Shown here: positions 49,588 to 57,904 of the stretch, piece by piece | How the letters are laid out: each line of letters opens with the position of its first letter | Position numbering within the stretch: the stretch's first letter is position 1 | Source of the DNA: Anaerolineaceae bacterium | Lineage (GTDB): Bacteria > Chloroflexota > Anaerolineae > Aggregatilineales > Phototrophicaceae | Length of the DNA stretch: 64,000 nt | NCBI GenBank assembly: GCA_002702065.1 | Contig: NZXX01000009.1 | Coordinates: 496,001-560,000, forward strand | Direction: 5' to 3' | Translations under genes and position numbers: made by a program | Notes under the pieces: generated by a model | What the model saw: only the letters and a program-made list of their open reading frames with translations | Told to the model about the DNA's origin: nothing | Databases searched by the model: none

Positions 49588-50406
49588 ATGCAATCTGCCG
49601 AACATCTTCATTCGCATGACCACGACCATGATCATCATGATCACAGCGTTCCCTTGCAAGACTGGCTGAAGACCGGCCTGCTGATCGGGTTGGGATTGTA
49701 CTTCGTCTACATCATCATCAGCGGCAATCTGACGAATTACATAAACGCCCGTTTCATGTGGCTGTCTTATGTCGCCGCCATCATTTTTCTGCTGTTAGGG
49801 GCATCCGGTGCGCTGCAACTGTGGCGCGCCCTGACTCATCGCAACCACCACGACCACCACGACCATCATGCGCATAATCATGACCATCATGACCACGACC
49901 ACGATCACGGAACCATTTCATGGGGCGTGCTGGCCGTCATCGCGGTGCCACTGGTGCTCGGCACCTTAATTCCGTCGCGCCCACTGGGGGCGGCAGCAGT
50001 CGATGGTGACCTGAGCGCCAGCACGCTGGGCGGCGACAGTGCGGCGGTATCCAGCATTCCGCCGGAACAACGCAATATCCTGGACTGGATCCGGGCTTTT
50101 AACGCCAATGAAGACCCCGCCGCCTTTACCGGTATGAATGTGGATGTGACGGGCTTTGTTTATCGCAATCAGGCTTATGCCGATGACCATTTTCTGGTCG
50201 CCCGGTTTACGATTAGCTGCTGCGTGGCGGATTCCGTCGCCATTGGTCTGCCGGTGGCATGGTCCGACGACCTGGCACCGGATACGTGGGTCCGGGTACA
50301 GGGCCAGCTGGCGCCGGGAATGTTTCAGGATGAAACCCGCGCCATCATCCAGCCGACGAGTGTGGAGATCGTCCCGCAGCCAGCGCATCCTTATCTCTAC
50401 CCATAA
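49588..50406 (+). CDS. TIGR03943 family (DUF1980/YcgQ-like) His-rich membrane protein
   Basis: A 272-residue protein with two His/Asp-rich stretches: residues 5-20 (EHLHSHDHDHDHHDHSVP) and about 86-112 (NHHDHHDHHAHNHDHHDHDH). Helices lie near 27-44, 55-76 and 113-130. The C-terminal domain (VTGFVYRNQAYADDHFLVAR, FTISCCVADSVAIGLPV) is the TIGR03943 signature with its Cys pair. These proteins usually pair with DUF318 permeases. His tracts suggest metal capture. ATG 49588 is chosen; an ATG at 49558 is possible. Confidence 0.88.
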   Translation: MQSAEHLHSHDHDHDHHDHSVPLQDWLKTGLLIGLGLYFVYIIISGNLTNYINARFMWLSYVAAIIFLLLGASGALQLWRALTHRNHHDHHDHHAHNHDHHDHDHDHGTISWGVLAVIAVPLVLGTLIPSRPLGAAAVDGDLSASTLGGDSAAVSSIPPEQRNILDWIRAFNANEDPAAFTGMNVDVTGFVYRNQAYADDHFLVARFTISCCVADSVAIGLPVAWSDDLAPDTWVRVQGQLAPGMFQDETRAIIQPTSVEIVPQPAHPYLYP

Positions 50407-50418
50407 CGCATAACACCT

Positions 50419-51861
50419 ATGACCAATACCCCCATAACCGTTCCACCCAACCGATTTCGCCTGAGCCGCTTTGACCGGGCGGTCGCGGCGGTCGTTGGCA
50501 CATTATTAATCGCTATCACACTGACCATCGTGATCGGGGATCGCGTCGGCGTGCAGATCGAGCGCCACGAACCGGCGACTGATTCCGCAGCCAGCACCGC
50601 CACCGTCAGTTTCACGTTTGATGAACCGATGGACTGGGACAGTGTGATCGACCGGCTGCGCTTCGAACCAGCGCTGGAAGGCGATTTCCAATCTGTCAGC
50701 CGGACCCTGCGCTTTATCCCGGCACAGCCCTTGCTGCCCGGCGGGGATTACGCCGTTACGTTGGAGGCCGGGGCGATGGGTCGCAGTGGCCGCCAGGTGT
50801 TGGAAGACACCGGCTTCACCTTCCAGATTCACCAGCCGCGCATCGCCTACCTGACACCGGCAGATGCGGTGCCGCAGAATATCTGGATTGAGGAACCCGG
50901 TCAGCCAGACAGCGCCGAACAGGTCACCTTCAGCCCCACCTCGGTCGTCAATTTCGACATCAGCCCGGACGGCACCCAACTGGCGTTCTCTGAACAGAGT
51001 GAAGTGGGCACCTCCAATATTAAGCTGCTGGACCTAAACACAGGTGACTTGCGACAGATCACCGCCTGTGCGGACAGTACCTGTACAGGCCCGGTGTGGC
51101 GGCCTGATGGTGCGATGATCGCCTATGACCGCATCGACCTCAACAGCGACATCGAACAGCTTGGCGTCAGTCCCACACGCGTCTGGTTGATCGACCTGTC
51201 TGGCGCCACCCCGACCGAACGCCCACTGTTTACGGACAATCAGATTCTGGGCTACTCGCCCCAGTGGTCAGCGGATGGCCGCTATATCGCCGTCTTCGAC
51301 AACAGCAGCCGGGGCATCGTCGTGTATGACATGCAGGATGGCACCATGACGCTGATCCCCACGCGCAGCGGCAGCGACATCGCCCTGTCGCCAGATGGCA
51401 CACGGGTCGTATTTCCCCGTTTGATTATTGATCAGGCAGCCGGCAGCGCCCGCTCGATCCTGCAAATTGCGGACCTGGATACCGGGGCAGTCACCGACCT
51501 GATCGACCCGGAGCGACCGATTGACGATGCGCAAACGGCCTGGAACCCGAATGGTCGCCTGCTGGCCGTAGCCCGGCGTTACATCGAACCGGATGAGCGC
51601 ACCACCCGCACCCGCCAGCTCTATCTGCTCAACACGGAAAGCGGCGAGGAGCAGGAGTTAATCTTCGACCCGCGCTACTATCACAGCTTTTTCTCGTGGG
51701 ACGCCTTCGGCCAGCAGCTTGTGATTCAGCGGTTCCCGGAACGCACCGAAACCGGCGAGATCAACCCGGATGGCCGCCCGGAAGTGTGGACATATAATCT
51801 GGAGACTGATACGCTGGAGATGATTGCTCAAAATGCGTATCTACCGCGCTGGGTTCCCTGA
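50419..51861 (+). CDS. Exported Ig-like (Big_5) and TolB-like beta-propeller protein
   Basis: A 480-residue protein with an N-terminal membrane helix (VAAVVGTLLIAITLTIVIGD), then a SbsA/Big_5 Ig-like domain (about 50-130: ATVSFTFDEPMDWDSVIDRL, LLPGGDYAVTLEAGAMGRSG) and a WD40/TolB-like propeller (VNFDISPDGTQLAFSEQSEV, GPVWRPDGAMIAYDRID, YSPQWSADGRYIAVFDNSSR, DIALSPDGTRVVFPRLI). Blades repeat the 'SPDG-x-x-(L/I)-(A/V)' pattern. Starts 12 bases after the TIGR03943 stop; its stop overlaps the TlpA start by one base. Extracellular scaffold, role unknown. Confidence 0.85.
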   Translation: MTNTPITVPPNRFRLSRFDRAVAAVVGTLLIAITLTIVIGDRVGVQIERHEPATDSAASTATVSFTFDEPMDWDSVIDRLRFEPALEGDFQSVSRTLRFIPAQPLLPGGDYAVTLEAGAMGRSGRQVLEDTGFTFQIHQPRIAYLTPADAVPQNIWIEEPGQPDSAEQVTFSPTSVVNFDISPDGTQLAFSEQSEVGTSNIKLLDLNTGDLRQITACADSTCTGPVWRPDGAMIAYDRIDLNSDIEQLGVSPTRVWLIDLSGATPTERPLFTDNQILGYSPQWSADGRYIAVFDNSSRGIVVYDMQDGTMTLIPTRSGSDIALSPDGTRVVFPRLIIDQAAGSARSILQIADLDTGAVTDLIDPERPIDDAQTAWNPNGRLLAVARRYIEPDERTTRTRQLYLLNTESGEEQELIFDPRYYHSFFSWDAFGQQLVIQRFPERTETGEINPDGRPEVWTYNLETDTLEMIAQNAYLPRWVP

Positions 51862-52427
51862 TGATGTCATCGCGCAAATTTCATCCGATCTGGCTCGTCG
51901 TATTTATTATTCCGCTGCTGAGTGTGGCGGCGGCGCTGCTGGTTTTTGTACTGACCGAAGATCGCGCACCGGTTAATCCGGTTCGCATCGGGCCGACCCC
52001 GACGATTGATCATCCGCTGGTTGGCGAAATGGCCCCCAATTTTGAACTGGCAGCGCTGGATGGTGGCACGGTTCGGTTGTCCAGCCTGCGCGGGCGGGTC
52101 GTCTTTGTCAACTTCTGGGCAACCTGGTGCGAGCCTTGCCGCCGCGAGTTCCCGGCCTTCGAAGCATTCAATAACCAGCAGGATGAGGCCGTGATTCTGG
52201 CGGTCAACGAAGGGGAACCCCCGGAACAGATCCAGTCATTTCTGGATGAAATTGACGTCGGCAGCGTTCAGGTGCTGCTGGACAATGACTTCGGTGTGGG
52301 CGATACTTACAAGAGCGAATATTTTCCGGCGACGTTTGTCATTAACCCGGCGGGCATCGTCAGCGCCTTTCATCTGGGCGAGGTTACGCTTGATGATCTG
52401 GCACGCTATGTGGCAGATTTTGCCTGA
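51861..52427 (+). CDS. TlpA/ResA-type membrane thioredoxin
   Basis: A 188-residue protein with N-terminal membrane anchor (LVVFIIPLLSVAAALLVFVL) and an extracytoplasmic redoxin domain with the motif VFVNFWATWCEPCRREFPAF (C90, C93), DNDFGVGDTYKSEYFPATFV (cis-Pro) and INPAG. It should reduce disulfides, for instance in cytochrome maturation or metal-site proteins. ATG 51861 overlaps the preceding stop by one base, so the pair is translationally coupled. Confidence 0.93.
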   Translation: MMSSRKFHPIWLVVFIIPLLSVAAALLVFVLTEDRAPVNPVRIGPTPTIDHPLVGEMAPNFELAALDGGTVRLSSLRGRVVFVNFWATWCEPCRREFPAFEAFNNQQDEAVILAVNEGEPPEQIQSFLDEIDVGSVQVLLDNDFGVGDTYKSEYFPATFVINPAGIVSAFHLGEVTLDDLARYVADFA

Positions 52428-52492
52428 TTGTCACCACACGAAATATCCGCTATAAACAAACATCATCAACACGCTTCAGGGGGAGTCGGGCT

Positions 52493-53206
52493 GTGGATAT
52501 TACCCGCGCATTCACGTTTGTATTTGAAGATGACGACTGGGTTGGCAAGGTCGTCATGATCATCGTCTGGGCCTTTATTTCGATCATCCCGCTCGTCGGT
52601 CTGGTCGGGTGGGCGGCGCTGGCCGGATATGTGGTTCAGATGCTGCGCAACATGCGCCGCGGCGATGAAAACCCCCTGCCAACATGGGACAACCTCGGTG
52701 CCAAGATCACCGACGGGGCCAATGTCCTGATCGCTGCCTTCGTCTACAATCTCGGCAACATGCTGGTTGCCTGTGGGCTGGTGCTGCTGATGCCGGCGAT
52801 GGGCATGATGGACAATGGCGACGCTGCTTTTGCCAGCACGGCATCACTGGTGATTAGCTGCTGTCTGGGCATCGTACTGCTCATTTACAACCTCGTGGTC
52901 TGGCCGCTGCTGGCCGTCGGCACCATCCACTACAGCCAGACCGGTCAAATCGGCAGCTTTTTTCAGCTCGGCCACATTTACGGCACGATCAACCGCAATG
53001 CCAGCGCCACCGGACAGTGGATTATCTTTGGCATTTTCGCCGGTTTCATCCTGGGCCTCATCAACGCCATCCCGTGCATTGGCTGGCTGGTGGGTCTGGG
53101 GCTGACGGTGCCGATCAACGGGCATTTGCTGGGGCAGTACGCGCTGCGGCTTCAGGATAAACCCAAAGGCAAGCCCAAAGCACGTCCGGTCGAGGTACGC
53201 CGCTGA
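52493..53206 (+). CDS. DUF4013-like membrane protein
   Basis: A 237-residue protein starting at GTG 52493 after AGGGGGAG. It has about six helices (VGKVVMIIVWAFISIIPLVG, LIAAFVYNLGNMLVACGLVL, CCLGIVLLIYNLVVWPLLAV, IIFGIFAGFILGLINAIPCI). The opening YVVQMLRNMRRGDENPLPTW-like turn is typical of DUF4013, and a basic C-tail ends it (KPKGKPKARP). Function unknown. Its stop overlaps the VOC gene start (TGATG). It may belong to the upstream run or to the cassette that follows. Confidence 0.85.
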   Translation: MDITRAFTFVFEDDDWVGKVVMIIVWAFISIIPLVGLVGWAALAGYVVQMLRNMRRGDENPLPTWDNLGAKITDGANVLIAAFVYNLGNMLVACGLVLLMPAMGMMDNGDAAFASTASLVISCCLGIVLLIYNLVVWPLLAVGTIHYSQTGQIGSFFQLGHIYGTINRNASATGQWIIFGIFAGFILGLINAIPCIGWLVGLGLTVPINGHLLGQYALRLQDKPKGKPKARPVEVRR

Positions 53207-53568
53207 TGATTCGCGGGGTCAATCATGTGCAGATTACTATCCCGACAGGCGCCGAAGCTGCCGGGCGGGCCTTCTACTGTGACGTGATGGGGCTGCCGGA
53301 AATCGAAAAGCCGGATGCGCTGAAAGGCCGGGGCGGGTTCTGGCTGCAAGTGGGGAATCTGCCGGTCCACGTCGGCACTGAAGCAGACTTTGACCGCACC
53401 CGGACCAAAGCTCACGTGGCCTATGAAGTCGATGACCTGCACGCATGGCGCGACCGTCTGATCGCAGCCGGCTGCCACATCGAAGCAGGCGTCCCCATAC
53501 CGGGTTATGACCGCTTTGAATGTCGTGACCCATTTGGCAATCGTGTGGAATTGATTCAGCCGCTATGA
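53206..53568 (+). CDS. VOC (glyoxalase/dioxygenase superfamily) protein
   Basis: A 120-residue VOC domain: GVNHVQITIPTGAEAAGRAF, YCDVMGLPEIEKP, GRGGFWLQVGNLPVHVGTEA, KAHVAYEVDDLHAWRDRLIA, DRFECRDPFGNRVELIQPL. The metal-binding His near the start (HVQ) and Glu near the end (VELIQ) are present. One VOC unit normally dimerises. Substrate unknown. It overlaps DUF4013 by one base and the next gene by four. Confidence 0.9.
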   Translation: MIRGVNHVQITIPTGAEAAGRAFYCDVMGLPEIEKPDALKGRGGFWLQVGNLPVHVGTEADFDRTRTKAHVAYEVDDLHAWRDRLIAAGCHIEAGVPIPGYDRFECRDPFGNRVELIQPL

Positions 53569-54020
53569 ATATCCTGCTCAGGCCGGCCACGCCCGATGAT
53601 TACGACCTGCTGGCAACCATGAACCGTGAACTCATGATGGACGAAGGCAGCCGCGACGTGATGTCTGTGCCCGACCTGGCAGAACGGATGCGCCGATGGC
53701 TCAAGCAGGGGTGGTCTGCGCTGCTGGTCCTCATGAACAAAGTGGTGATCGGCTATATCCTCTATCAGCAGCGACCGGACTCGACGCACACGGACCAGCT
53801 TGAAGTCTACGTGCGGCATTACTTTATACGCAGCGTGTTTCGTGGCAAGGGGCTGGGCGCGGCAGCGTTTGAGCGGATACAGACCGAATATGTGCCAGCC
53901 GGTGCGACCATCGTGCTTGATGTGCTGGCGACCAACCCCGGGGCGCGCCGCTTCTGGGAGAAAATGGGCTTTCAAGTTCAGGCCGATAACCTACGGCTGG
54001 AAAAAAGGATGGGGTCGTGA
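53565..54020 (+). CDS. GNAT family acetyltransferase
   Basis: A 151-residue GNAT protein: RPATPDDYDLLATMNRELMM, ALLVLMNKVVIGYILYQQRP, RHYFIRSVFRGKGLGAAAFE (R-G-x-G-x-G/A acetyl-CoA loop) and VLATNPGARRFWEKMGFQVQ. Overlaps both neighbours (ATGA with the VOC gene and one base with the methyltransferase), so translation of the cassette is coupled. Acceptor unknown. Confidence 0.9.
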   Translation: MNILLRPATPDDYDLLATMNRELMMDEGSRDVMSVPDLAERMRRWLKQGWSALLVLMNKVVIGYILYQQRPDSTHTDQLEVYVRHYFIRSVFRGKGLGAAAFERIQTEYVPAGATIVLDVLATNPGARRFWEKMGFQVQADNLRLEKRMGS

Positions 54021-54706
54021 TGGATGATCGTTTGCAGCAACAGATTAATTATTACCGGGCGCGGGCCGGGGAATATGATGAATGGTTTTACCGCATCGGT
54101 CGTTACGATCATGGCCAGGATCTTAACCAGCAGTGGTTCAGCGAAGCCCAGCAGGTGATGGATCAGCTGCACGGCATTGGCCCGGTCGATGACGTGCTGG
54201 AACTGGCATGCGGCACCGGTATCTGGACCGAGCAGCTCCACAAGATTGCCGGGCACATTACCGCGCTCGATGCCTCGCCGGAAGTAATCGCCATCAACAA
54301 AGCCAAACTCAATGCGGATAACGTCACCTACGGGCAGGTGGATCTGTTCAACTGGGAACCGGACCGCCAGTACGATCTGGTGTTCTTCGGCTTCTGGCTG
54401 TCTCATGTACCACCGGATAAACTGATGGACTTCTTGCAAAAAGTCGCCCGTGCAGTGCGTCCGGGGGGGCATCTGTTTATTGTCGATTCCCGGCGTGCCA
54501 TTGCGTCCAGCGCCAAAGATCACATCCCGTATGCCGACACGGACGTTTTCCATACGCGCAAGCTCAACGATGGCAGCGAGTACGTCATTTATAAGGTTTT
54601 CTACGAGCCACAAAGCCTGCGCCACAAACTGAGCCGTGTTGGATTTGAGGCCGACGTCAGCGAAACCGGCCATTATTTTCTGTATGCCCATGCCATCAGA
54701 CGCTAG
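54020..54706 (+). CDS. Class I SAM-dependent methyltransferase
   Basis: A 228-residue Rossmann methyltransferase. SAM motif I DVLELACGTGIWTEQLHK, then HITALDASPEVIAINKAKLN, the DLFNWEPDRQYDLVFFGF acidic strand, and RAVRPGGHLFIVDSRRAIAS. ATG 54020 overlaps the GNAT stop; a GTG at 54017 is also in frame. AGGAT lies upstream. It looks like UbiE/Methyltransf_25 small-molecule methylases. Overlaps the next GNAT by 17 bases. Confidence 0.9.
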   Translation: MDDRLQQQINYYRARAGEYDEWFYRIGRYDHGQDLNQQWFSEAQQVMDQLHGIGPVDDVLELACGTGIWTEQLHKIAGHITALDASPEVIAINKAKLNADNVTYGQVDLFNWEPDRQYDLVFFGFWLSHVPPDKLMDFLQKVARAVRPGGHLFIVDSRRAIASSAKDHIPYADTDVFHTRKLNDGSEYVIYKVFYEPQSLRHKLSRVGFEADVSETGHYFLYAHAIRR

Positions 54707-55229
54707 GCTGGTTCCACCACAGGCATGCTTTAAGGCCAGCTTTCTGGCAGCTCTTGCAGAGTTCCAGCAGCAGGACGGCAGTCATCAGAATGACGACCTG
54801 GCCTGGATCGAAGCAAACTTCGACACGTTTCTGGACGATCTGCGGTACCGCGAAACAAACCCTACTGTCGGGCGCGTGCCAGAAGTTGTCCTGTGGCTGG
54901 TCGAAGCGGATCAGTTTATCGGGCGGGCGTCGGTGCGGTTGGCGCTCAACGACAGCCTGCGACAGATCGGCGGGCACATCGGCTACGAGATTCGCCCGTC
55001 CATGCGGCAGCAGGGCTATGGTCGGCTCATCTGCAAACTGGCCCTGGAACACGCCCGTACACGCGGCATCACGCGCGCGCTTATCACGTGCGATGCCAAC
55101 AACGCGGCATCACGCAAAGTCATTCAGGCAAACGGCGGGCAGTTTGATCGAGCCGTCAGCCTGCCGCATTATCGGGCGGTGGTCCTGCACTTTTATGTTC
55201 CGCTGGCGACAGATCAAACTGTCGGTTGA
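54690..55229 (+). CDS. GNAT family acetyltransferase
   Basis: A 179-residue GNAT protein; I start it at ATG 54690 (MPSDARLVPPQACFKASFLA), which overlaps the methyltransferase stop by 17 bases; 54684 is also possible. Motifs: EVVLWLVEADQFIGRASVRL, GHIGYEIRPSMRQQGYGRLI (Q-x-x-G-x-G) and CDANNAASRKVIQANGGQFD. Fourth gene of the overlapping cassette. Its end overlaps the convergent DICT gene by 74 bases. Confidence 0.85.
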   Translation: MPSDARLVPPQACFKASFLAALAEFQQQDGSHQNDDLAWIEANFDTFLDDLRYRETNPTVGRVPEVVLWLVEADQFIGRASVRLALNDSLRQIGGHIGYEIRPSMRQQGYGRLICKLALEHARTRGITRALITCDANNAASRKVIQANGGQFDRAVSLPHYRAVVLHFYVPLATDQTVG

Positions 55230-55683
55230 TCTGCCTGACCACATGCGCCGCGATGCCAGCGTCACTGGTCAGAACGCCATCGAACGTCCGTGTTGAAGCG
55301 CCTGGCGGTGTCGTTTCAATCGCAGAGAGGACCCGTGATTCCTGCGGGTCGGCAAAAACCACAAACCATTCTTTGACAAGCTGATCCTGCGGAGTGAGCG
55401 GGATAACCTGAAAAGGCTGCGTATCCATCTGAAGATCAACGATGGCAAAGACATAAACCCGACGAGCTGTTTGCGCAATCCGGGAATATAGCGGCAGAAT
55501 GGGCGCAAAGTTGCTCAGATATTGCAGGCCAACATAAATATCCGTGCGGAGCTGCTGTGCCAGAAAAATCTGCTCCACATAATGGGACCAGTGAATCAGG
55601 CGGGGCCGCTCTGCAGAAAATATATTACGCGGGTTATGGGTTTGAACCTGTTTAAACACAGAAAAACGGGTTTGCGATGCCAT
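55156..55683 (-). CDS. DICT-domain-like sensory protein
   Basis: A 175-residue soluble protein. RLIHWSHYVEQIFLAQQLRT, DIYVGLQYLSNFAPILPLYS, RRVYVFAIVDLQMDTQPF and KEWFVVFADPQESRVLSAIE match the layout of the DICT domain found with bacterial light sensors, histidine kinases and diguanylate cyclases. No output domain is attached, so it may act as a stand-alone sensor or adaptor. It overlaps the preceding convergent gene by 74 bases. Assignment is from motif likeness only. Confidence 0.65.
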   Translation of the reverse strand: MASQTRFSVFKQVQTHNPRNIFSAERPRLIHWSHYVEQIFLAQQLRTDIYVGLQYLSNFAPILPLYSRIAQTARRVYVFAIVDLQMDTQPFQVIPLTPQDQLVKEWFVVFADPQESRVLSAIETTPPGASTRTFDGVLTSDAGIAAHVVRQINRQFDLSPAEHKSAGPPPDNAAG

Positions 55684-55801
55684 CGACAGAGCATTGTCCT
55701 TGATAAATTTCGTGTTGCTGTATTCGAGTATCTCAGTGTATCACAGCAGCATCAGACCATTTATTCATTTTGCGCATACCGACGAACACTCAGGAGGTGC
55801 C

Positions 55802-56140
55802 ATGAACTGGCAGCCATATGACGAAGGCAAGACCATCGGCCAGACGGGGCGAGAAGGCGGCTTGATTATCCTCGACGAAGAATATGCCGGGGCCACCCGC
55901 ATCGTCCTCGAAGAACATTGTCTGCGAGCACCCTATGCGATCAACGCCACCGTTTATGGTTATCTGTTACACACGCGGTTCCTGGCGGACGACGAGACCG
56001 CTCAGTATGCTATTCATGATATGAAAGCCGCGTTAGCCACTATTGCGGACCTGATGCCCGCCGAAAATGACCCGGACGAAGCGGACCGGCTGGATCAGAT
56101 GAACACCAAAATCGAGGCGTTCGCGCGCGATTTTCCCTGA
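55802..56140 (+). CDS. Hypothetical protein (112 aa)
   Basis: A 112-residue soluble acidic protein. ATG 55802 is preceded by a perfect AGGAGG at 4 bases. Text: MNWQPYDEGKTIGQTGREGG, LIILDEEYAGATRIVLEEHC, APYAINATVYGYLLHTRFLA, YAIHDMKAALATIADLMPAE. Small fold, no family recognised. The strong ribosome site suggests good expression. Confidence 0.7.
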   Translation: MNWQPYDEGKTIGQTGREGGLIILDEEYAGATRIVLEEHCLRAPYAINATVYGYLLHTRFLADDETAQYAIHDMKAALATIADLMPAENDPDEADRLDQMNTKIEAFARDFP

Positions 56141-56212
56141 CACCGATAAAACCCAAACTCAGCCAAAAAATAGGACCAACAACAACGATATATCATGTTA
56201 TGCTACGGAGCT

Positions 56213-57853
56213 ATGGACATACAGTTGGCTCCGCTCATTGACAAACTTCGCGCACATTTTGGCGGTGAAAGCCGCGCCGGGCTGCTCATCCTGGGCATGT
56301 ATCTCGTGGTCATACTGGTGGTAGGCACGTTCGACTGGCGCGCCGGGCTGGCGGTGGCCATCACATTGGCGGCAGGCGGGCTGATCGTCCTCAAAACCCC
56401 GGACCGTTACCGCCAGACGTTTGAGAACTCGCCAAACGCGATCTTTACCATCAACCGCGATGGCCGCATCGTGACGTGGAACCATGCCTTTACCCGCATA
56501 TTCCAGTATGGCCCAGAGATAAAAGGCCAGCACTACCATCAGTTGTTTAGTACGCCCGACGATGTTGCCAGAATCAGCCATATGGTGGCCGATGTCTTCG
56601 ATCACGGTGCGACCTTTAGCAATATCGACCTGTCGTACCAGACCAGGAGCCAGACCACCACAGCGATGATCTCGCGCATTTTCCCGCTGGCCGGTGGGAG
56701 TGGGCGGGTTTACGAGTGCATCTTCGCCAACACGGAAGTGACCGAACGGCAGCGGATGGCGGTGGCCCTGCGCGAGAGTGAAGAACGATTCCGGCAGGTG
56801 GTCGAAAACATTCAGGAAGTTTTTTACATTATCGACCCGGTGGCGGATCGTCTGGTCTATGCCAGCCCGTCTTTCGAAGCGATGTGGGGCCGCCCGGCAG
56901 CAGAACTCAATGACAAGCCCATCCGGTTTCTGGAGACGGTGCACCCGGATGACGTCGAAGCCATCCTCAACATGCTGCGGCAGCACCAGGATCACGAGAT
57001 TGAATTTCGGCTGGTGCTCCCGGAGCAGAAAATCCGCTGGATTCGGATGCGCAATACGTACCTGCGCGATAGTGAGGAGCAGGTGAACCGCATTGTCGGA
57101 ATCGCCGAAAACATCACAGCCCGCAAACAGGCGGACGCCTATGCGCTGGAACGCGAGCGCATGCGCATTCTGGCGGATTTTATCCGCGATGCTTCCCACG
57201 AGTTCCGCACCCCGCTGTCGATCATCAATACCAAACTCTACCTGGTCGAGCGTATGGATAATCCTGAGCGCGCCCGGCAGTTAATCAGCGATGTCAACGC
57301 CCAGATCGCCCAAATTGATCGCCTGCTGGAGTCGCTGGTGCTGATGGCGCGGCTGGATAGCGGCATGGCCTATGATCGACGGGAGATTGACCTGAACCGC
57401 ATGCTTGCCGTATTAAGCAGCAGCCAGCAAAGTCTGGCAGAAGAACGCGGGCTGGTACTCGTTCTGGATCTGTTCCCGGCCCTGCCGCTGATGGTCGGCG
57501 ACCATGAGATGCTGGAATACGCTTTTCAGCACTTGCTGGATAACAGCCTGCGTTATACGCCGCGCGGTGGCAAAATTATTGTGCGCACCGCCACCAATGG
57601 CGCATCGACGGTGTGGGTTGATATTATCGACAATGGTGTCGGCATCGAGCCATCCATCCTCCCGCACATCTTCGAGCGCTTTCACCGGTCCGATACTGCC
57701 CATTCCACACGAGGGTTCGGGCTGGGCCTGCCCATTGCGCAAAAGATCGTGGAAGGGCATGGCGGCCACATCGAGGTTGAAAGTGCGCCCGGCAAAGGCA
57801 GCCGTTTTCGGGTCGTATTACCATTGACCAATGGTGACATGCTAACCCGGTAA
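56213..57853 (+). CDS. PAS-domain sensor histidine kinase
   Basis: A 546-residue kinase. Two N-terminal helices (23-60) anchor it, then PAS 1 (FENSPNAIFTINRDGRIVTW), PAS 2 (ERFRQVVENIQEVFYIIDPV, FLETVHPDDVEAILNML) and a PAC part. The kinase core has the HisKA phospho-site DASHEFRTPLSIINTKLYLV, N box HLLDNSLRYTPRGGKIIVRT, G1 IIDNGVGIEPSI, F box HIFERFHRSDTAHSTRG and G2 GFGLGLPIAQKIVEGHGGHI. No response regulator lies beside it. It precedes three PL22 genes with a 51-base gap. Confidence 0.93.
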   Translation: MDIQLAPLIDKLRAHFGGESRAGLLILGMYLVVILVVGTFDWRAGLAVAITLAAGGLIVLKTPDRYRQTFENSPNAIFTINRDGRIVTWNHAFTRIFQYGPEIKGQHYHQLFSTPDDVARISHMVADVFDHGATFSNIDLSYQTRSQTTTAMISRIFPLAGGSGRVYECIFANTEVTERQRMAVALRESEERFRQVVENIQEVFYIIDPVADRLVYASPSFEAMWGRPAAELNDKPIRFLETVHPDDVEAILNMLRQHQDHEIEFRLVLPEQKIRWIRMRNTYLRDSEEQVNRIVGIAENITARKQADAYALERERMRILADFIRDASHEFRTPLSIINTKLYLVERMDNPERARQLISDVNAQIAQIDRLLESLVLMARLDSGMAYDRREIDLNRMLAVLSSSQQSLAEERGLVLVLDLFPALPLMVGDHEMLEYAFQHLLDNSLRYTPRGGKIIVRTATNGASTVWVDIIDNGVGIEPSILPHIFERFHRSDTAHSTRGFGLGLPIAQKIVEGHGGHIEVESAPGKGSRFRVVLPLTNGDMLTR

Positions 57854-57860
57854 ACCCCGT

Positions 57861-57866
57861 TATAAT
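57861..57866 (+). promoter_or_regulatory. Possible -10 box (TATAAT)
   Basis: Perfect TATAAT 38 bases before the first PL22 gene; no good -35 hexamer, so weak. Confidence 0.3.
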
Positions 57867-57904
57867 CAACCCCAACGGTACAAATACATTTTGGAGAATA
57901 ACTA

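Noticed and set aside
49850..49910. CACGACCAC-like repeats as tandem DNA repeat
   Set aside because: They are His/Asp codons of the TIGR03943 protein; the repeat is not exact.
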